Origin: Chara braunii
Lineage: Eukaryota > Streptophyta > Charophyceae > Charales > Characeae
Direction of reading: 5' to 3'
Assembly: GCA_003427395.1 (NCBI GenBank)
Contig: BFEA01000038.1
Coordinates: forward strand, 3,541,674 to 3,566,061
DNA length: 24,388 bases
Within the stretch, counting starts at the first letter, position 1. Each line of letters starts with the position of its first letter. The position numbers were made by a program, and so were the translations under genes. Below are positions 8,392-18,008 of this stretch, piece by piece. A model generated the notes under the pieces. It was not told where the DNA came from, ran no database searches, and worked only from the letters and a program-made list of their open reading frames with translations.

Positions 8392-10151
8392 ATGACAGAC
8401 TCCTGTCCCACAAGCAAGAACTCGAGGAGGGATGATCAACAACAACGGGAGTCAATTTCACCACCAGAGGTGTTGAATGACCTACAGGCCACTAAAAAAT
8501 GTATCGAATCACACACGTCACCGACTTCGTCCTCCTCTCCCTCCTTGGTCGGCAAGGTCAAACGCCCGTATAGCGAGGAATCTTTGACGATCCAGAGAGG
8601 TGAGTTGGGAACATTCGGCAAAACTTGGTAGGTTCCACTGGACAATCTCACAACAACCAGCGCCTTCTTCTTCTCCAAATTTCTCACCAAATCACAAGAC
8701 CGCCTCGTCAACCAAAGGGGTAAGAAATATCAAGTCAAAATGTTGTCAACAACTAAGATTGAGAAACGAAACGAACTGTACACCCGCCACACAAGCAACT
8801 AGGTGTTCTACGATGACACCGTGTACAAATCGTCCAACGACAAGATCGATTGGATATGAAAGAAACTCACTACACTCAAAGGGAGCGAGGAAGGGGCATG
8901 AGACTTCTTCCTTATTCAACTGATCTTGTTGGAAGTCATTTGCATGTACGATGTTGATAAGAGGATCATAGCCACGCGGCCTAGTGTGCGGTGTGGACGA
9001 TCTGAAATCAGAATTTACTCATGGTCCCCGCAACGTCAACAGAGCAGGGACGAAAGGCGAGAACAACTCATGACCAACTACTATTGGGTAGAATATCGAC
9101 ATATCACAATTGAGGTTCATGTTGCTTTTGTGCAGGACCTCGCTAAAAAATATGAGTTGTCAATTTCATCGACCCGTTGCGCGCGCACATGGCCGCTCGG
9201 AATGACTACCTGATGGTAGCTCTGGATTTACCGACGGACCATATCTTCCAGATAGATGATATCATCCCCTTCAGAATTGGGGGTAAAGATTTCAAAATCC
9301 ACACAGCCCACAAGTGGCGCCCCTGGTGCTTCAAGTGCCATCAGTACTTGCACAGGTGTTTCGGAAACAAAATGTCCTCACCACCCAGCTCGACGTATTA
9401 AGGCCACCGATCGTCTTTTTTGCGACCCATTTCAGACCACGCATAGGCGCACTGTAGACCCGGGCCATGAAGGATGGTTGTACATCGGCGAAGCCAAAAA
9501 AGGAGGAGGCATCAGAGGATGGGAATGGGAGAAGATGGAGGAGGCAAACCTGGATAGCAAGCCTACAGATCACTGGACTCCCCCACACTAAGTCGAGGAG
9601 CATTTGGGGGTGCAGCACGGGAATGAGAACAAGAGGGGCAAGAAACCACGTTGGGAGCCACAACCAATGGGATTCCTAAAGGATGTTGATGCAACGGAGA
9701 TATGGCGGACAGTCCCCAAAAAGAAAAAGAAAAAAAAGGGCAACCAAAACAATCTAAAAAAAATCGGATGAAAACCGTGGTGGCAGATAAGGGGAACGGG
9801 GACCGCAGACAAACGGCGAACCGCTTTGCAGCGTTCGGAGTAGCAGGGCTACAAGCAGATGTCCCAGAGGGGGGAGATGGGACTGCAGCAACAGGGAATG
9901 AGGAAATAGCAGGTTCCCAGGCGGCTCCTGGGGAAGGAGCAATAGCACTCAACACGGACGGGGGCACAACACAGATCAACCAGCTGGTTGACCAGCAGGG
10001 GGAGACGGGGAATACAGAAGGAGTTGCAGAGGCAGCGGGGACACGAACTAGGGAGGACCAGGGCCTGCAGACCAACAAACACCAAGCCTTTCACCCCTCT
10101 CGAACGTTGGACCCCTTTCAACAAGCTTTCGGGCCACAACAATGGAGGTAG
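8392..10151 (+). pseudogene. LINE ORF1 (gag-like, CCHC-type knuckle), decayed
   Basis: The ATG at 8392 opens a frame whose similarity persists through TAG at 8629 and 8800 and TGA at 8857 and 8899. Near 9160-9177 the homology moves to another frame. The block DYLMVALDLPTDHIF, followed by GGKDFKIHTAHKWRPWCFKC, matches the end of the DUF4283 domain and the following zinc knuckle of plant LINE ORF1 proteins, which coat element RNA. The knuckle is damaged: C-x2-C-x4-H is present, but its last Cys is only restored in a shifted frame. A lysine-rich region with the frequent LINE ORF1 motif NRFAAF follows near 9818. The ORF stops with TAG at 10149-10151, overlapping the next ORF. At least four stops and two frameshifts make it dead. 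Confidence 0.7.
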
Positions 10152-10868
10152 AAGTGTCGGAACCCCTGGCCGCAAACACCCCGATGCCCTCGCCAAAAGT
10201 AATCATGACGGACCAGGCTCCGGAAACACAAGAGGATATTGGGGACAGAATGAAAGTCGTGGCAGAATGGCTTCATGATCGATTGAGAGCCCAGTATAGT
10301 CATTATACTCACCTGCCTTAAGATTTTTGGGACCAGGTGTATCTGGACTTGTTTGAGCTACTTGACGGCAGCCCGAGCCTCAAGAAGGTCCTTGAACAGG
10401 GCTTACCTCAAGTGGCTAACTCGTAGGAGACTTGGCACCGGGTCTGGTGTATTGTCTTCAACCAGTTCCAACATCCACCCCCTCCTCCTCAAGGAGCATA
10501 CGCGCCCCCCCCCAATGATATTGTCCTCACGACGTCGTCTCCCCCCCACCCCCTTCCGTCCGACCCCCCACCTGACTTGTCCCTATTTGATCAAGGCAGC
10601 GAGGGAGGGAAGTTACCACGCCGCCCTCGCCTTTGCCATCTCATCGAGAAAGGTCTAATGCAAGACCCACTCCCCATGGGGGACAAGGTCCTAGCGATCC
10701 CGATCTGGAAGAAAAATGAGCGATGGGAAGTGGGCCTCTCCCTGGCGAAGGTAAGCGACTACGCCCCTTGTCGAGGGGCAGTCACACGGCACGGGTGGAG
10801 GCTGCAGCAAGAAGGAGAGAGGAAGGGCATATTCAAGGTAAGGGATGCAAGGGATTTTATCAATGATC
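10142..10868 (+). pseudogene. ORF overlapping LINE ORF1, probably the N-terminal start of ORF2, truncated
   Basis: An ATG at 10142 overlaps the ORF1 stop in the string ATGGAGGTAG. The frame then stays readable for about 240 codons with only a TAA at 10319 and a TAG at 10424. It has an acidic helical N-terminus, a Pro-rich middle near 10480-10570, and a mixed C-terminal part (LAIPIWKKNERWEVGLSL). I do not see endonuclease motifs, so this may be an extension before the endonuclease domain. The frame runs straight into a poly(T) at 10869, where the element is interrupted. Assignment as ORF2 rests on position and overlap only. Confidence 0.45.
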
Positions 10869-10887
10869 TTTTTTTTTTTTTTTTTTT
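10869..10887 (-). repeat. Poly(T), 19 bases: probable poly(A) tail of a minus-strand retroposon
   Basis: Nineteen consecutive T break the LINE reading frame. On the minus strand this is a poly(A) 3' tail, so a retroposon body would lie to the right (10888 to perhaps 11050). That body has no ORF and no recognised tRNA or 7SL head. I could not find a target-site duplication. Confidence 0.45.
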
Positions 10888-11092
10888 GGGACAAATGCTC
10901 CAGTGTATTCGTGGGGAGCAGCACATGCTGGGAACCGGGCCTAGCGTCCCATATAGAGTTACAAAAGTCATTTGAGATACCGGGGCCATCACCCAGCTTC
11001 AATTGAGAATCAATCTAAGAACTATTAAGAACTATTGAAGAAATTCAAGAGAATTAAAACGAGGTTGAAAAATTATGAATGACTACTAACCT

Positions 11093-12295
11093 CTTTTGGA
11101 ATGCTCAGAACCCCTACACTCCCAAACAAAACTCTCTAAAACTATCCAACACTGTCTTAGTCCCTGTCGAGCTCTCCCAGGCCTCACACTCCCACCCGGC
11201 TAGGTTACAGAGCAGCACGACTCGCCCCAGCTCCGACCAACATCGTCCCAACAGCAACCCTTGGTTGTCCCTTGGAATGCCCACCCCAAAGCATCCCAAA
11301 ATCTCTCTGTCAGGCCTCACGCTTCTGCGTCAGCAGGTTACAAGGCAACACCCCAGCACCGGCCAGCGTCGTTCTGGCATCGAACAACCTCAGATCCATG
11401 AATGTGCCAGTATCAAACAGCCTAAAGCGAGTTGATATCAGTCCCTAGGATCCTAAAACACTCTTTTTCTTTTTTTGGAAGACACATGGATAACTCTAAC
11501 AGCAATTACTAAGTCAAAAGGAAAGCCACAAAAGTCCTTCGAATGCTCAGAACCCCCAGAATTCCTGACAAAACCCCCTAGGATTCTCTAACACTGTCTT
11601 TTCCCTGTCGAGCTCTCCCAGGCCTCACGCCCTCACCCTGCTAGGTTACAGGGCAACACGACTCACCCCAGCTCCGACCAGCGTCGTCCCGACAACAACC
11701 CTTGGTTGTCCCTTAGAATGCCCGCAACCAAAGCATCCCCAAAACTCTCTACCAGGCCTCACGCTCCTGCTATCAACAGGTTACAAGGCAACGCCCCAGC
11801 ATCGGCCAGCGTCGTTCAGGCATCGAACCGCCGCAGATCTGTGAAGATAACAGCATCAAAGAAGCCTACAGTGAATGGCAAGGAGTCCCCAGAATCCTGA
11901 AGCATTCTCAAGACCACCAGAAGCAACCGAGAAAATCAAACTTACTCATGAAAAATAAGAACCAATTGGGATTATCTGGAAACCGATATAACCGAAACCA
12001 TGTTGCCCCAATACAAATCAACCGACCAGCCTATGGCTGCCTCAACCCTCATATCCTAAATACCAAGCTCTACCAGGCCTCACACCCCCAACCACTGGGT
12101 TACAGGGCGGTGCGACCCACCCCAGCTCCGACCCGCGTCGTCCTAATACCAGCTCACGGTTAGCCACTGGACTGCCTTCCACCCTCGGCAGTTCCCCAGA
12201 TCTCTCTACCACGCCTCTAAGCCCCACATAACTCAGGTTACAGGCAGCGCAACCAAACCCCAGCTCCGACCAGCGTCGCTTTGGCATCAGCCAAC
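11093..12295 (+). repeat. Two-level tandem repeat array (about 134-bp step inside about 445-bp units)
   Basis: The word CAGGCCTCAC or a close variant recurs at 11178, 11311, 11619, 11753, 12074 and 12210. The steps are 133, 134 and 136 within pairs, and 441 and 455 between pairs. Each copy is about 85 bp and has the same order: CTCTnCCAGGCCTCAC, then GGTTACAgGGCA, then CCCCAGCtCCGACCAGCGTCG. The first two large units also share a preamble starting GAATGCTCAGAACCCC (11099 and 11541). The third large unit is more diverged. This is a higher-order repeat: dimers of a 134-bp monomer plus spacer, repeated three times. No function is recognised. Confidence 0.85.
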
Positions 12296-12719
12296 CCTAA
12301 ACTCTTGGACATGGTGGCGGTAACCCACCGTCGGACGATCCGCTGAAACCCACCGCGACGACCAAGGTTTCGAAATGCCCGGCTCCCTTTGTGCACCAGT
12401 CGCGCTCGACACACCTTGACCACCTAAACACTCCCCCTATCCCCCCCCCCGACTAGCTCCGTTGTTGCTATGCCCTATTCCAGTCCTGCCAACTAGCCCC
12501 CTTGTCAGCAGGACGCGTCATATCCCTCCAACTACTAACCCCACTTAGCCAAATGGCATTCACCCTTACCTATGCGACCCCAACATGGAGGGGTAAGCTG
12601 GAGAGAGAAAAAAACTTCACCACCCTAATCAAAGTATATCGCACACGACCTATGCAACAACAAGATTCTAGAATACCACTCTCAGGCACGGCGAAATCCT
12701 AGCACTTCTGCAATGATAA
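12296..12719. other. Unassigned sequence
   Basis: No supported gene. C-rich around 12430-12460. Small ORFs here have no family features. Confidence 0.4.
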
Positions 12720-13130
12720 GAAACGTTGAGTCGAAACTTCAGAAAAAAAACGCATTCATCAATCGATATTAGCAATGAGACTAGAGTTAAAACTCTGACG
12801 TATGAAAATCAACTTGAATTATTACTCATGAGTCTTTGAAAAGCTAAACAGTTGGGAATCATTATTTCACATCAGAGCCAAAACTTTGATTTACGATAAA
12901 CAAATTGAACAAGATCAAATTGAGAATTATTTGGATTTAAAAAAAAATATAGAAATCGTTGAGTTGATACTTCAGAAAAAACGCATTCATCCATCGATAT
13001 TAGCAGTGAGACCAGAGCTAAAACTCTAATGTACGAAAATCAACTTGAATTATTACTCACGAGTCCTTCGAGAAGCTAGAACAGAGCCAAAATTCTGATT
13101 TACGATTATCAAGAGAAATCAAGAATCATG
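12720..13130 (+). repeat. 231-bp direct repeat, two copies
   Basis: A unit starting AGAAACGTTGAGTCGAAACT at 12720 is repeated from 12951 (AGAAATCGTTGAGTTGATACT). Shared blocks include AACGCATTCATC, ATCGATATTAGCA and ATCAACTTGAATTATTACTCA. The second copy lacks about 30 bp present in the first. A weaker internal duplication is visible inside the unit around AGAGnnAAAACT. AT-rich and non-coding. Confidence 0.8.
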
Positions 13131-14047
13131 AATTGAAATCATCAACAAAAAGTCAACCTCAGAATGAAAAACTCGAGTATCAGAACATTATTAGTAGATT
13201 TCGAATTATAAGACTGCCAAGTCACGCGTGGGCAGAATCCCTAATCCAATACAAAGCAGTCTCCCATCCCTTCTTCCTCAACCAAGCCACTTACCTCACA
13301 CCCCTCAAACCCTACCCCTGTGTCTTTGGGGAAGGAAGAACTCCCTTCCTCTCATTACTAGCATATAGGCTCAAAGCAAAGCAAGCACCAAAGACATGAA
13401 CGGCCATCTTCAATCCGCGAAGGGAATCGAAAACAGTGTGGCACTCCCTTACCAAACCTGTTGACGAGTCGCCACATAGGGTTCAAAACCACCTAAGCTA
13501 TACCCATACCATACTGTTGAGGAAGAGGGAAGGATTTTCAAAAAACGAGGACGACAAGCCCTAACCTAGTCCAACGACTCCACACCCCCCTGCCCGTCTG
13601 CCCCACCCTCCTCCCTCCTACCTTACCTCCCGTGGTTGTTCCCCGTCACTGCCCAACACCCCCAAGGGTATCCGCCCTGGTTTTTGCAGGCGACGAAAAA
13701 TTAGTTTGATTTAAAGTTTACGTATACCGCGCGAGGCACGGCTGTGTCTATGGTTTACGTTAGGCTGGATGGTTGACTGAAGTTAAGAGTGTGTGGACGC
13801 GCAGACTTGAGGCGCATGTGATTTTATTTGTTGATGATTGAAGAACCGACGTTGGTCGCTGGCCAGGTTTTACTTTTGATTAAACTAGGACTTCAAAGAT
13901 TACCGCTTGATTGGTGCGCTTGCTTGTGACTTGTGCGTATATGCGGAGGACGACATCGACAACAACGTGATTTTGAAAAGTTTCGGTAGATCTCCGCGTT
14001 GCGCAATATCTGCTTATTTAAGGCGTCCGTCAAAACCAGACCCAACC
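13131..14047. other. Unassigned sequence
   Basis: An 88-codon plus-strand ORF at 13133-13399 has no recognisable family features. C-rich stretches occur near 13580-13620. Nothing else is supported. Confidence 0.35.
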
Positions 14048-14300
14048 TTCGACATAGCCTATTGGTTACGGTGTCGAACTTTCCATAGGGAGATTTAGGG
14101 ATCGAAGTTGGCAAGCAATGGCACGAGAACATCAGAGCGGTATGAAAGAACCGGCGGGTTGAGGGCCCGACGGGGCTACCCCCCCTTGATTTTGTCGTCG
14201 GCGGCGTCGGAGCGGTGCTAGCGGTTTCTTTTCCCTCGTTCGTTGTTTTCTGACGATTAAGAGTTTCTAAATAATTTTTATTATTTTACTGTTGTGTTAT
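14048..14300 (+). repeat. tRNA-like, SINE-type element head
   Basis: TAGCCTATTGGT at 14055-14066 matches the RNA polymerase III A box at 10 of 12 positions, and GGATCGAAG at 14099 resembles the start of the B box. They start 44 bp apart, the spacing found in tRNA genes. The string between them (GTGTCGAACTTTCCATAGGG) is SINE-like from memory. D-arm pairing is imperfect, so this is not a functional tRNA. A GC-rich body follows and ends in an AT-rich tail near 14270-14310. The 3' boundary is approximate. Confidence 0.4.
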
Positions 14301-14453
14301 TATTATTTTCATGCTCCGACGTCCTTTTGACTTGGACGTGACGCTGGGTCTTAGTTTCGTCACGGCGGACACGGACCTTAAGCGCGCGCCTCCTATGTCT
14401 GATCTATGGGTTCCCGGGTATTCGGGATGCCCACAAGATTCCTCTATCCTGAT

Positions 14454-14716
14454 TGTTTTGATACACGGGCTGACGGGTTCGACGTGCATGCTAACCGATG
14501 GGTGATTAAGCCGGCGAGGTGGAAGAAAACCTATGGAGTAGGCCATCTGTGGGCGCCTAGGTTGTGGCCCACAGCCTGCTGTGAGAGGTTGAGTGTGGGT
14601 ATGTCACCAGGGCCCGTAAGATGGTGGGTCGAGCCCCAACGCGATGGCTTGAAAGCGGTCCAGGGCGCTGTTGGGGGACCGCAGCGGATTCGCGACAAGT
14701 TCTGGATCGTGGGGAA
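14454..14716 (+). rRNA. Diverged fragment resembling eukaryotic large-subunit rRNA (fragment A)
   Basis: Three blocks align in order with the plant 25S region running from the TCTTGAAACACGGACC block through the ACCCGAAAGATGGTGAA block. The first is TTTTGATACACGGGCTGACG at 14456, about 63% identical over 43 nt by hand. The second is 14584-14634, ending GGCCCGTAAGATGGTG, about 70%. The third is GGGGGACCGCAGCG near 14674. Between blocks one and two, where the plant rRNA has a variable stem, this DNA has a different perfect stem: CTGTGGGC (14547-14554) pairs with GCCCACAG (14567-14574). The comparison uses remembered reference sequence, so it needs a covariance-model search. It may be a pseudogene or an unusual rRNA piece. 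Confidence 0.5.
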
Positions 14717-14859
14717 CCCCATCCCACTTCGGTCTTCAAAGTTCTCATAAGGATATTTGCTACTACCACTAAGATCTGCACCGTGGCCTGTGTCGCCGAG
14801 TCTCACGCTACAGGTTGCAGTAGGGCCGCGCCCCCGACTCCGTGACTGATTGCCTGTAT

Positions 14860-15046
14860 ATGGGCTGCCCGTTGGGGTTCAGAAAGGGGGAGAGGCGGCC
14901 TGCTCAGCCAGGGTACTCCGGGGGAGCCTAAAGGAGGCGCACAACGACATGAATGGGCATGTCGTTCCGTCCGGACTGGGAAAAGGGGGTGAAAGACTAA
15001 TCAACCGGTTCGATAGTTGGCCGATTTCAGAATATTGCCCACAATG
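14860..15046 (+). rRNA. Diverged fragment resembling large-subunit rRNA (fragment B)
   Basis: GGGGGTGAAAGACTAATCAA starting near 14985, followed by CCGGTTCGATAGTTGG, closely matches the conserved large-subunit segment with GGCGAAAGACTAATCGAACC followed by TAGTAGCTGG. The match continues weakly through TTTCAGAATATTGCCCAC, where plant 25S has a CTCCGAAGTTTCCCTC block. Upstream, AGCCAGGGTACTCCGGGGGA (from 14908) parallels GCCAGAGGAAACTCTGGTGG. Fragment B continues further along the rRNA than fragment A, and the two appear to overlap in rRNA coordinates, which suggests two pieces, not one gene with an insertion. Confidence 0.5.
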
Positions 15047-15176
15047 AGTCTGATTAAAATGTGCTGGGCGTTGCGGTGCCGCTGCGGCCGGATGAGGTGT
15101 CAGTAGCAGGAGAACGAAGTGAGGAGACTAGCAGCAGACGATCGGGTGAAGGCAAGAGAGGGAGCGGGAGTGCTAA

Positions 15177-15262
15177 GGCAGCGAAGCAAACGGGCGTTGA
15201 GGCTGTAGAACGAGGCAGCGTAGCCAACGGGTGTCGAGGCTGTAAAACGAGGCAGCGAAGGA
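15177..15262 (+). repeat. 37-bp tandem repeat, just over two copies
   Basis: A GGCAGCGAAGCAAACGGGCG unit start recurs with changes after 37 bp, and its GAGGCTGT block is at 15199 and 15236. A partial third copy begins at 15251. GC-rich and non-coding. Confidence 0.75.
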
Positions 15263-15419
15263 GGCGCGCGCGAAGGAAGGGAGTTAGTAGGCGCTAGCAC
15301 TGAGCAAAGGAGGGCAAGAAAAAGGGGGAGTAAACCTAGATGACATGTTGCACAAGGTGCATGCAGGTGAGGTAGGAAGAGACGGCAAGCGAGAACAACT
15401 ATAGAAGAAGTCAAAAGCA

Positions 15420-15925
15420 TGTGCCTCGCTCGTTCCTGGATGAAAACGAGCAGGGAAAGATGCTACATAGGTGTTTTAGGCCCGGGCGACCACGTGGTTA
15501 GATTAGGCAGGAAATTAGTGAGTTAGGAGTTAGTAAGAAAACATGTGCGTCGAGTTATGGCAGAGTAACGAAGGAGGCGGGGCGGAGAAAAGACATAACT
15601 CGCTCCGTTCTCGATGAAAACGGGCGAGGAGAGATGTAAACCGGGGGTTTTGACATCAGGCGACCTCAAACAAGAAGTTAGTTCTTATGTTAGGTTAGTA
15701 GATATGGAGGTAGGAAGGAAAGGAGCTGCGCGGGAGTAAAAACGAAAGGGGAGGAAGAAGCTGATTCCCGCCCATTTTTTAGAGGAATCGAGCGAGTTAA
15801 GAGCTTAGCCTGGGGTTTTCAGCTCGGACGATTTGATTGGTAGTGTTAGTTTGCAGAGTAAGTTAGTAGGATAAGAGTCAGTAAGAAACAAGGCTGCGCG
15901 GTGCATGGCAGAAAATGGCATCGAG
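15420..15925 (+). repeat. About 172-bp tandem repeat, three copies
   Basis: CTCGCTCGTTC...GATGAAAACGAGC at 15425 returns as CTCGCTCCGTTC...GATGAAAACGGGC at 15599 (174 bp). The GGGCGAC/AGGCGAC/CGGACGA anchor lies at 15484, 15658 and 15825. A GTTAGTAAGAAA-type block near the end of each unit supports the alignment. Units are strongly diverged. A possible partial older unit lies at 15280-15420. Confidence 0.7.
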
Positions 15926-17700
15926 AGGGGGAATTGAAATGGTAACGTACCTATCCGTATTCTAGCGGAAGATTCATTCCAATTTTGCTCATCCTATCGA
16001 TGGAAGTAGCGTGAGGCCAGCCGCGCTGCAGCCAAAGAGAGAAAGGGGGAGTGGCTACGGTGAAAGAGATCATCGTGATCCGACCGTACCTTGGTAGAAG
16101 ACAAGAGGGAGAAAGATGAGCGCTACATGGAGATAGGAGTGGTAGTGCAAGGAGGAATCCAAAGCACGTGGGTAGGGAGGCGGGAGTGGCATCGACTCTG
16201 GTAAGAAGCGGGGCCTTATTTTGATATTGCAGCGAGTATTTCTATGAACTGGCGAACGATTCACACCAAGCTTGCCTATCGTGTCGGTCTAAGTAGCAAG
16301 GGGTAGCTAAAGAATTGCATGCTTACTTGTCGATTGATGTGTTTCTCTCCTTGTCAACAGAAGGAGCCGCTTCTCAGCGCGGCTGGCATGAACGAGGAAC
16401 AAGGCACCTTACGAAAGAGTCCCGGCCAATCTGTACATCAACAAGTCACTCGGCTAGTATCTACGTAAGGCTATCGGACCGTGAACGTGAAGTTCGATCC
16501 GACGGCAACTACCAGCTACACCCGCCACCGGGTCCGGTCACTTTTGGCAAGAGTTCCATGTGGGCTAGTTGTTATATAGCGGGGAAGGCATTGGTTTACC
16601 TACATCCTATTGAGGGTCGTGAGGAGAAAGACAAGGCGCTCGTGGATACAGGCACGTGATTGAGAGAGAGGGAAATAGAGAGAGCATATCTGATGTATGT
16701 CGGCAGTCACCATGGGTGACGACGTCCTGTACGCTGGTCTTCGGCTTCACTATGATCCAGTGGCATGAACGTAGATAGGCTAGCTAGGCTGAGTAGTACT
16801 GGCTGGTGTGACGGGGGACAACAGTTGGGACCGCACTACTGGATTCGGAGCCCGAAGTTGTCAGTGTGATCAAGGGAGAGGAGCACCACTTGTGCTGTTA
16901 GTCACGGTACGGATGGCTACAGGCGGTGGACTGTACAAAAGCACGCTGTTGCTGTTGTTGAGCTCGAACTGCAACGGGAGGTTAACTGCGCAAGCAAACG
17001 CTGCTAGCAGTTGGGCTGCTGCTGATAGCGAACTATGTTTTCTTTTCTCTAGTGTACAACTGGATGTCGAGGTTGCGACTGTGGTATGCTTATGACTAAT
17101 TATGTACGGTTGGCCTACTGCTACTTTCCGTTTACCTTCGCCTAGCTACTGCACACGACTGTTAGGTGCGGAGTGTAAGCGAGTTGCTGCGTATTGTTGG
17201 GCTGTACAGCAGGTACGCGCAGCTGTGCACGGCTGCTGAAAGTACGATGTTGGCAGATCGTTGGTTGCGATTGGTTTGGGCATAATGACGACGCATGATT
17301 ACCGCAACTTGGGGAGTGATTCGGTTCTACGTAAGTGCGATTATTATAGCTTGAAGAGGGGCCAAAGTTCGGGTGTGCCGCGTACCGACCACAAAAAAAG
17401 TGACCGTCCGACAGCATGTTTTCCTGGCCATCATTACGGGGCCCTCAGGCGAGTCAAGGAACCAAGACCCTCTCGCGCGAGTCTTAGAGCACCCCTCTTG
17501 TATCTGAGAGACTTAAACTTTCTTATTCTACCTTTCTTACTCTAAGTCTAGTCTTGTTCTGAGAGGAAGGCGGCACGCGGGATTGCAACCTGATTAGGAC
17601 CGCAACAAGACTCTGTGGGGAGTCAACCCATCGATTGCGGGAGCTCTTCCGGAACTCAGGAGGAGTTCTGGAGGCAGGGAATTGAAAGGTAACCATTGCT
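15926..17700. other. Unassigned sequence, no supported gene
   Basis: A 114-codon plus-strand ORF at 16315-16659 has no recognisable domain and I do not annotate it as a gene. A 9-bp inverted repeat (AGTCTTGTT near 17548, AACAAGACT near 17604) is present. No RNA gene was recognised. Confidence 0.35.
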
Positions 17701-18008
17701 TTCCTTCTATAAACCCAGCTATAACCCTTACCTGCACCCCTTGCTATTTTTTGACTGCGTATACTGTTTGTATCCCTACTTTGACTTTCAGTTTGACTTC
17801 AGGACATGATTCAGACTAAGTAAAAAAATGTATGTGCAATGTCAGTTTCAGTTTAATTGTTTGACTTGAAGCACATTGTGGGGTTGCATCTGGGATAAAG
17901 ATGGGAGGAAGGTTGTTTTGCTTGAGTCTGACTGGGTCAACCAAAGGCTGGGAGAGTCTCCATAAGATTGGAGGGCCTAGTGCTATGTTTTTTTTTTAGT
18001 TGCCTGGA

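Noticed and set aside
9563-10196. Overlapping minus-strand ORFs of 60-171 codons
   Set aside because: Antisense shadows of the LINE ORF1 C-terminal region; no family features.
11114-12287. Minus-strand repeat protein encoded by the 134-bp array
   Set aside because: A periodic RRWSELG pattern is visible, but stop codons interrupt several copies and the frame is not continuous.
14286-14806. ORFs of 64-114 codons on both strands
   Set aside because: They overlap the rRNA-like blocks, have no family features and conflict with each other in frame.
16690-16800. 5S rRNA gene suggested by CATGGGTGACGACGTCCTG
   Set aside because: Only a short string resembles 5S; upstream internal control sequences and the pairing stems are missing.
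17955-17985. Seventh hairpin copy (TCTCCATAAGATTGGAGGG)
   Set aside because: Loop similarity is weak and the flanks do not pair.
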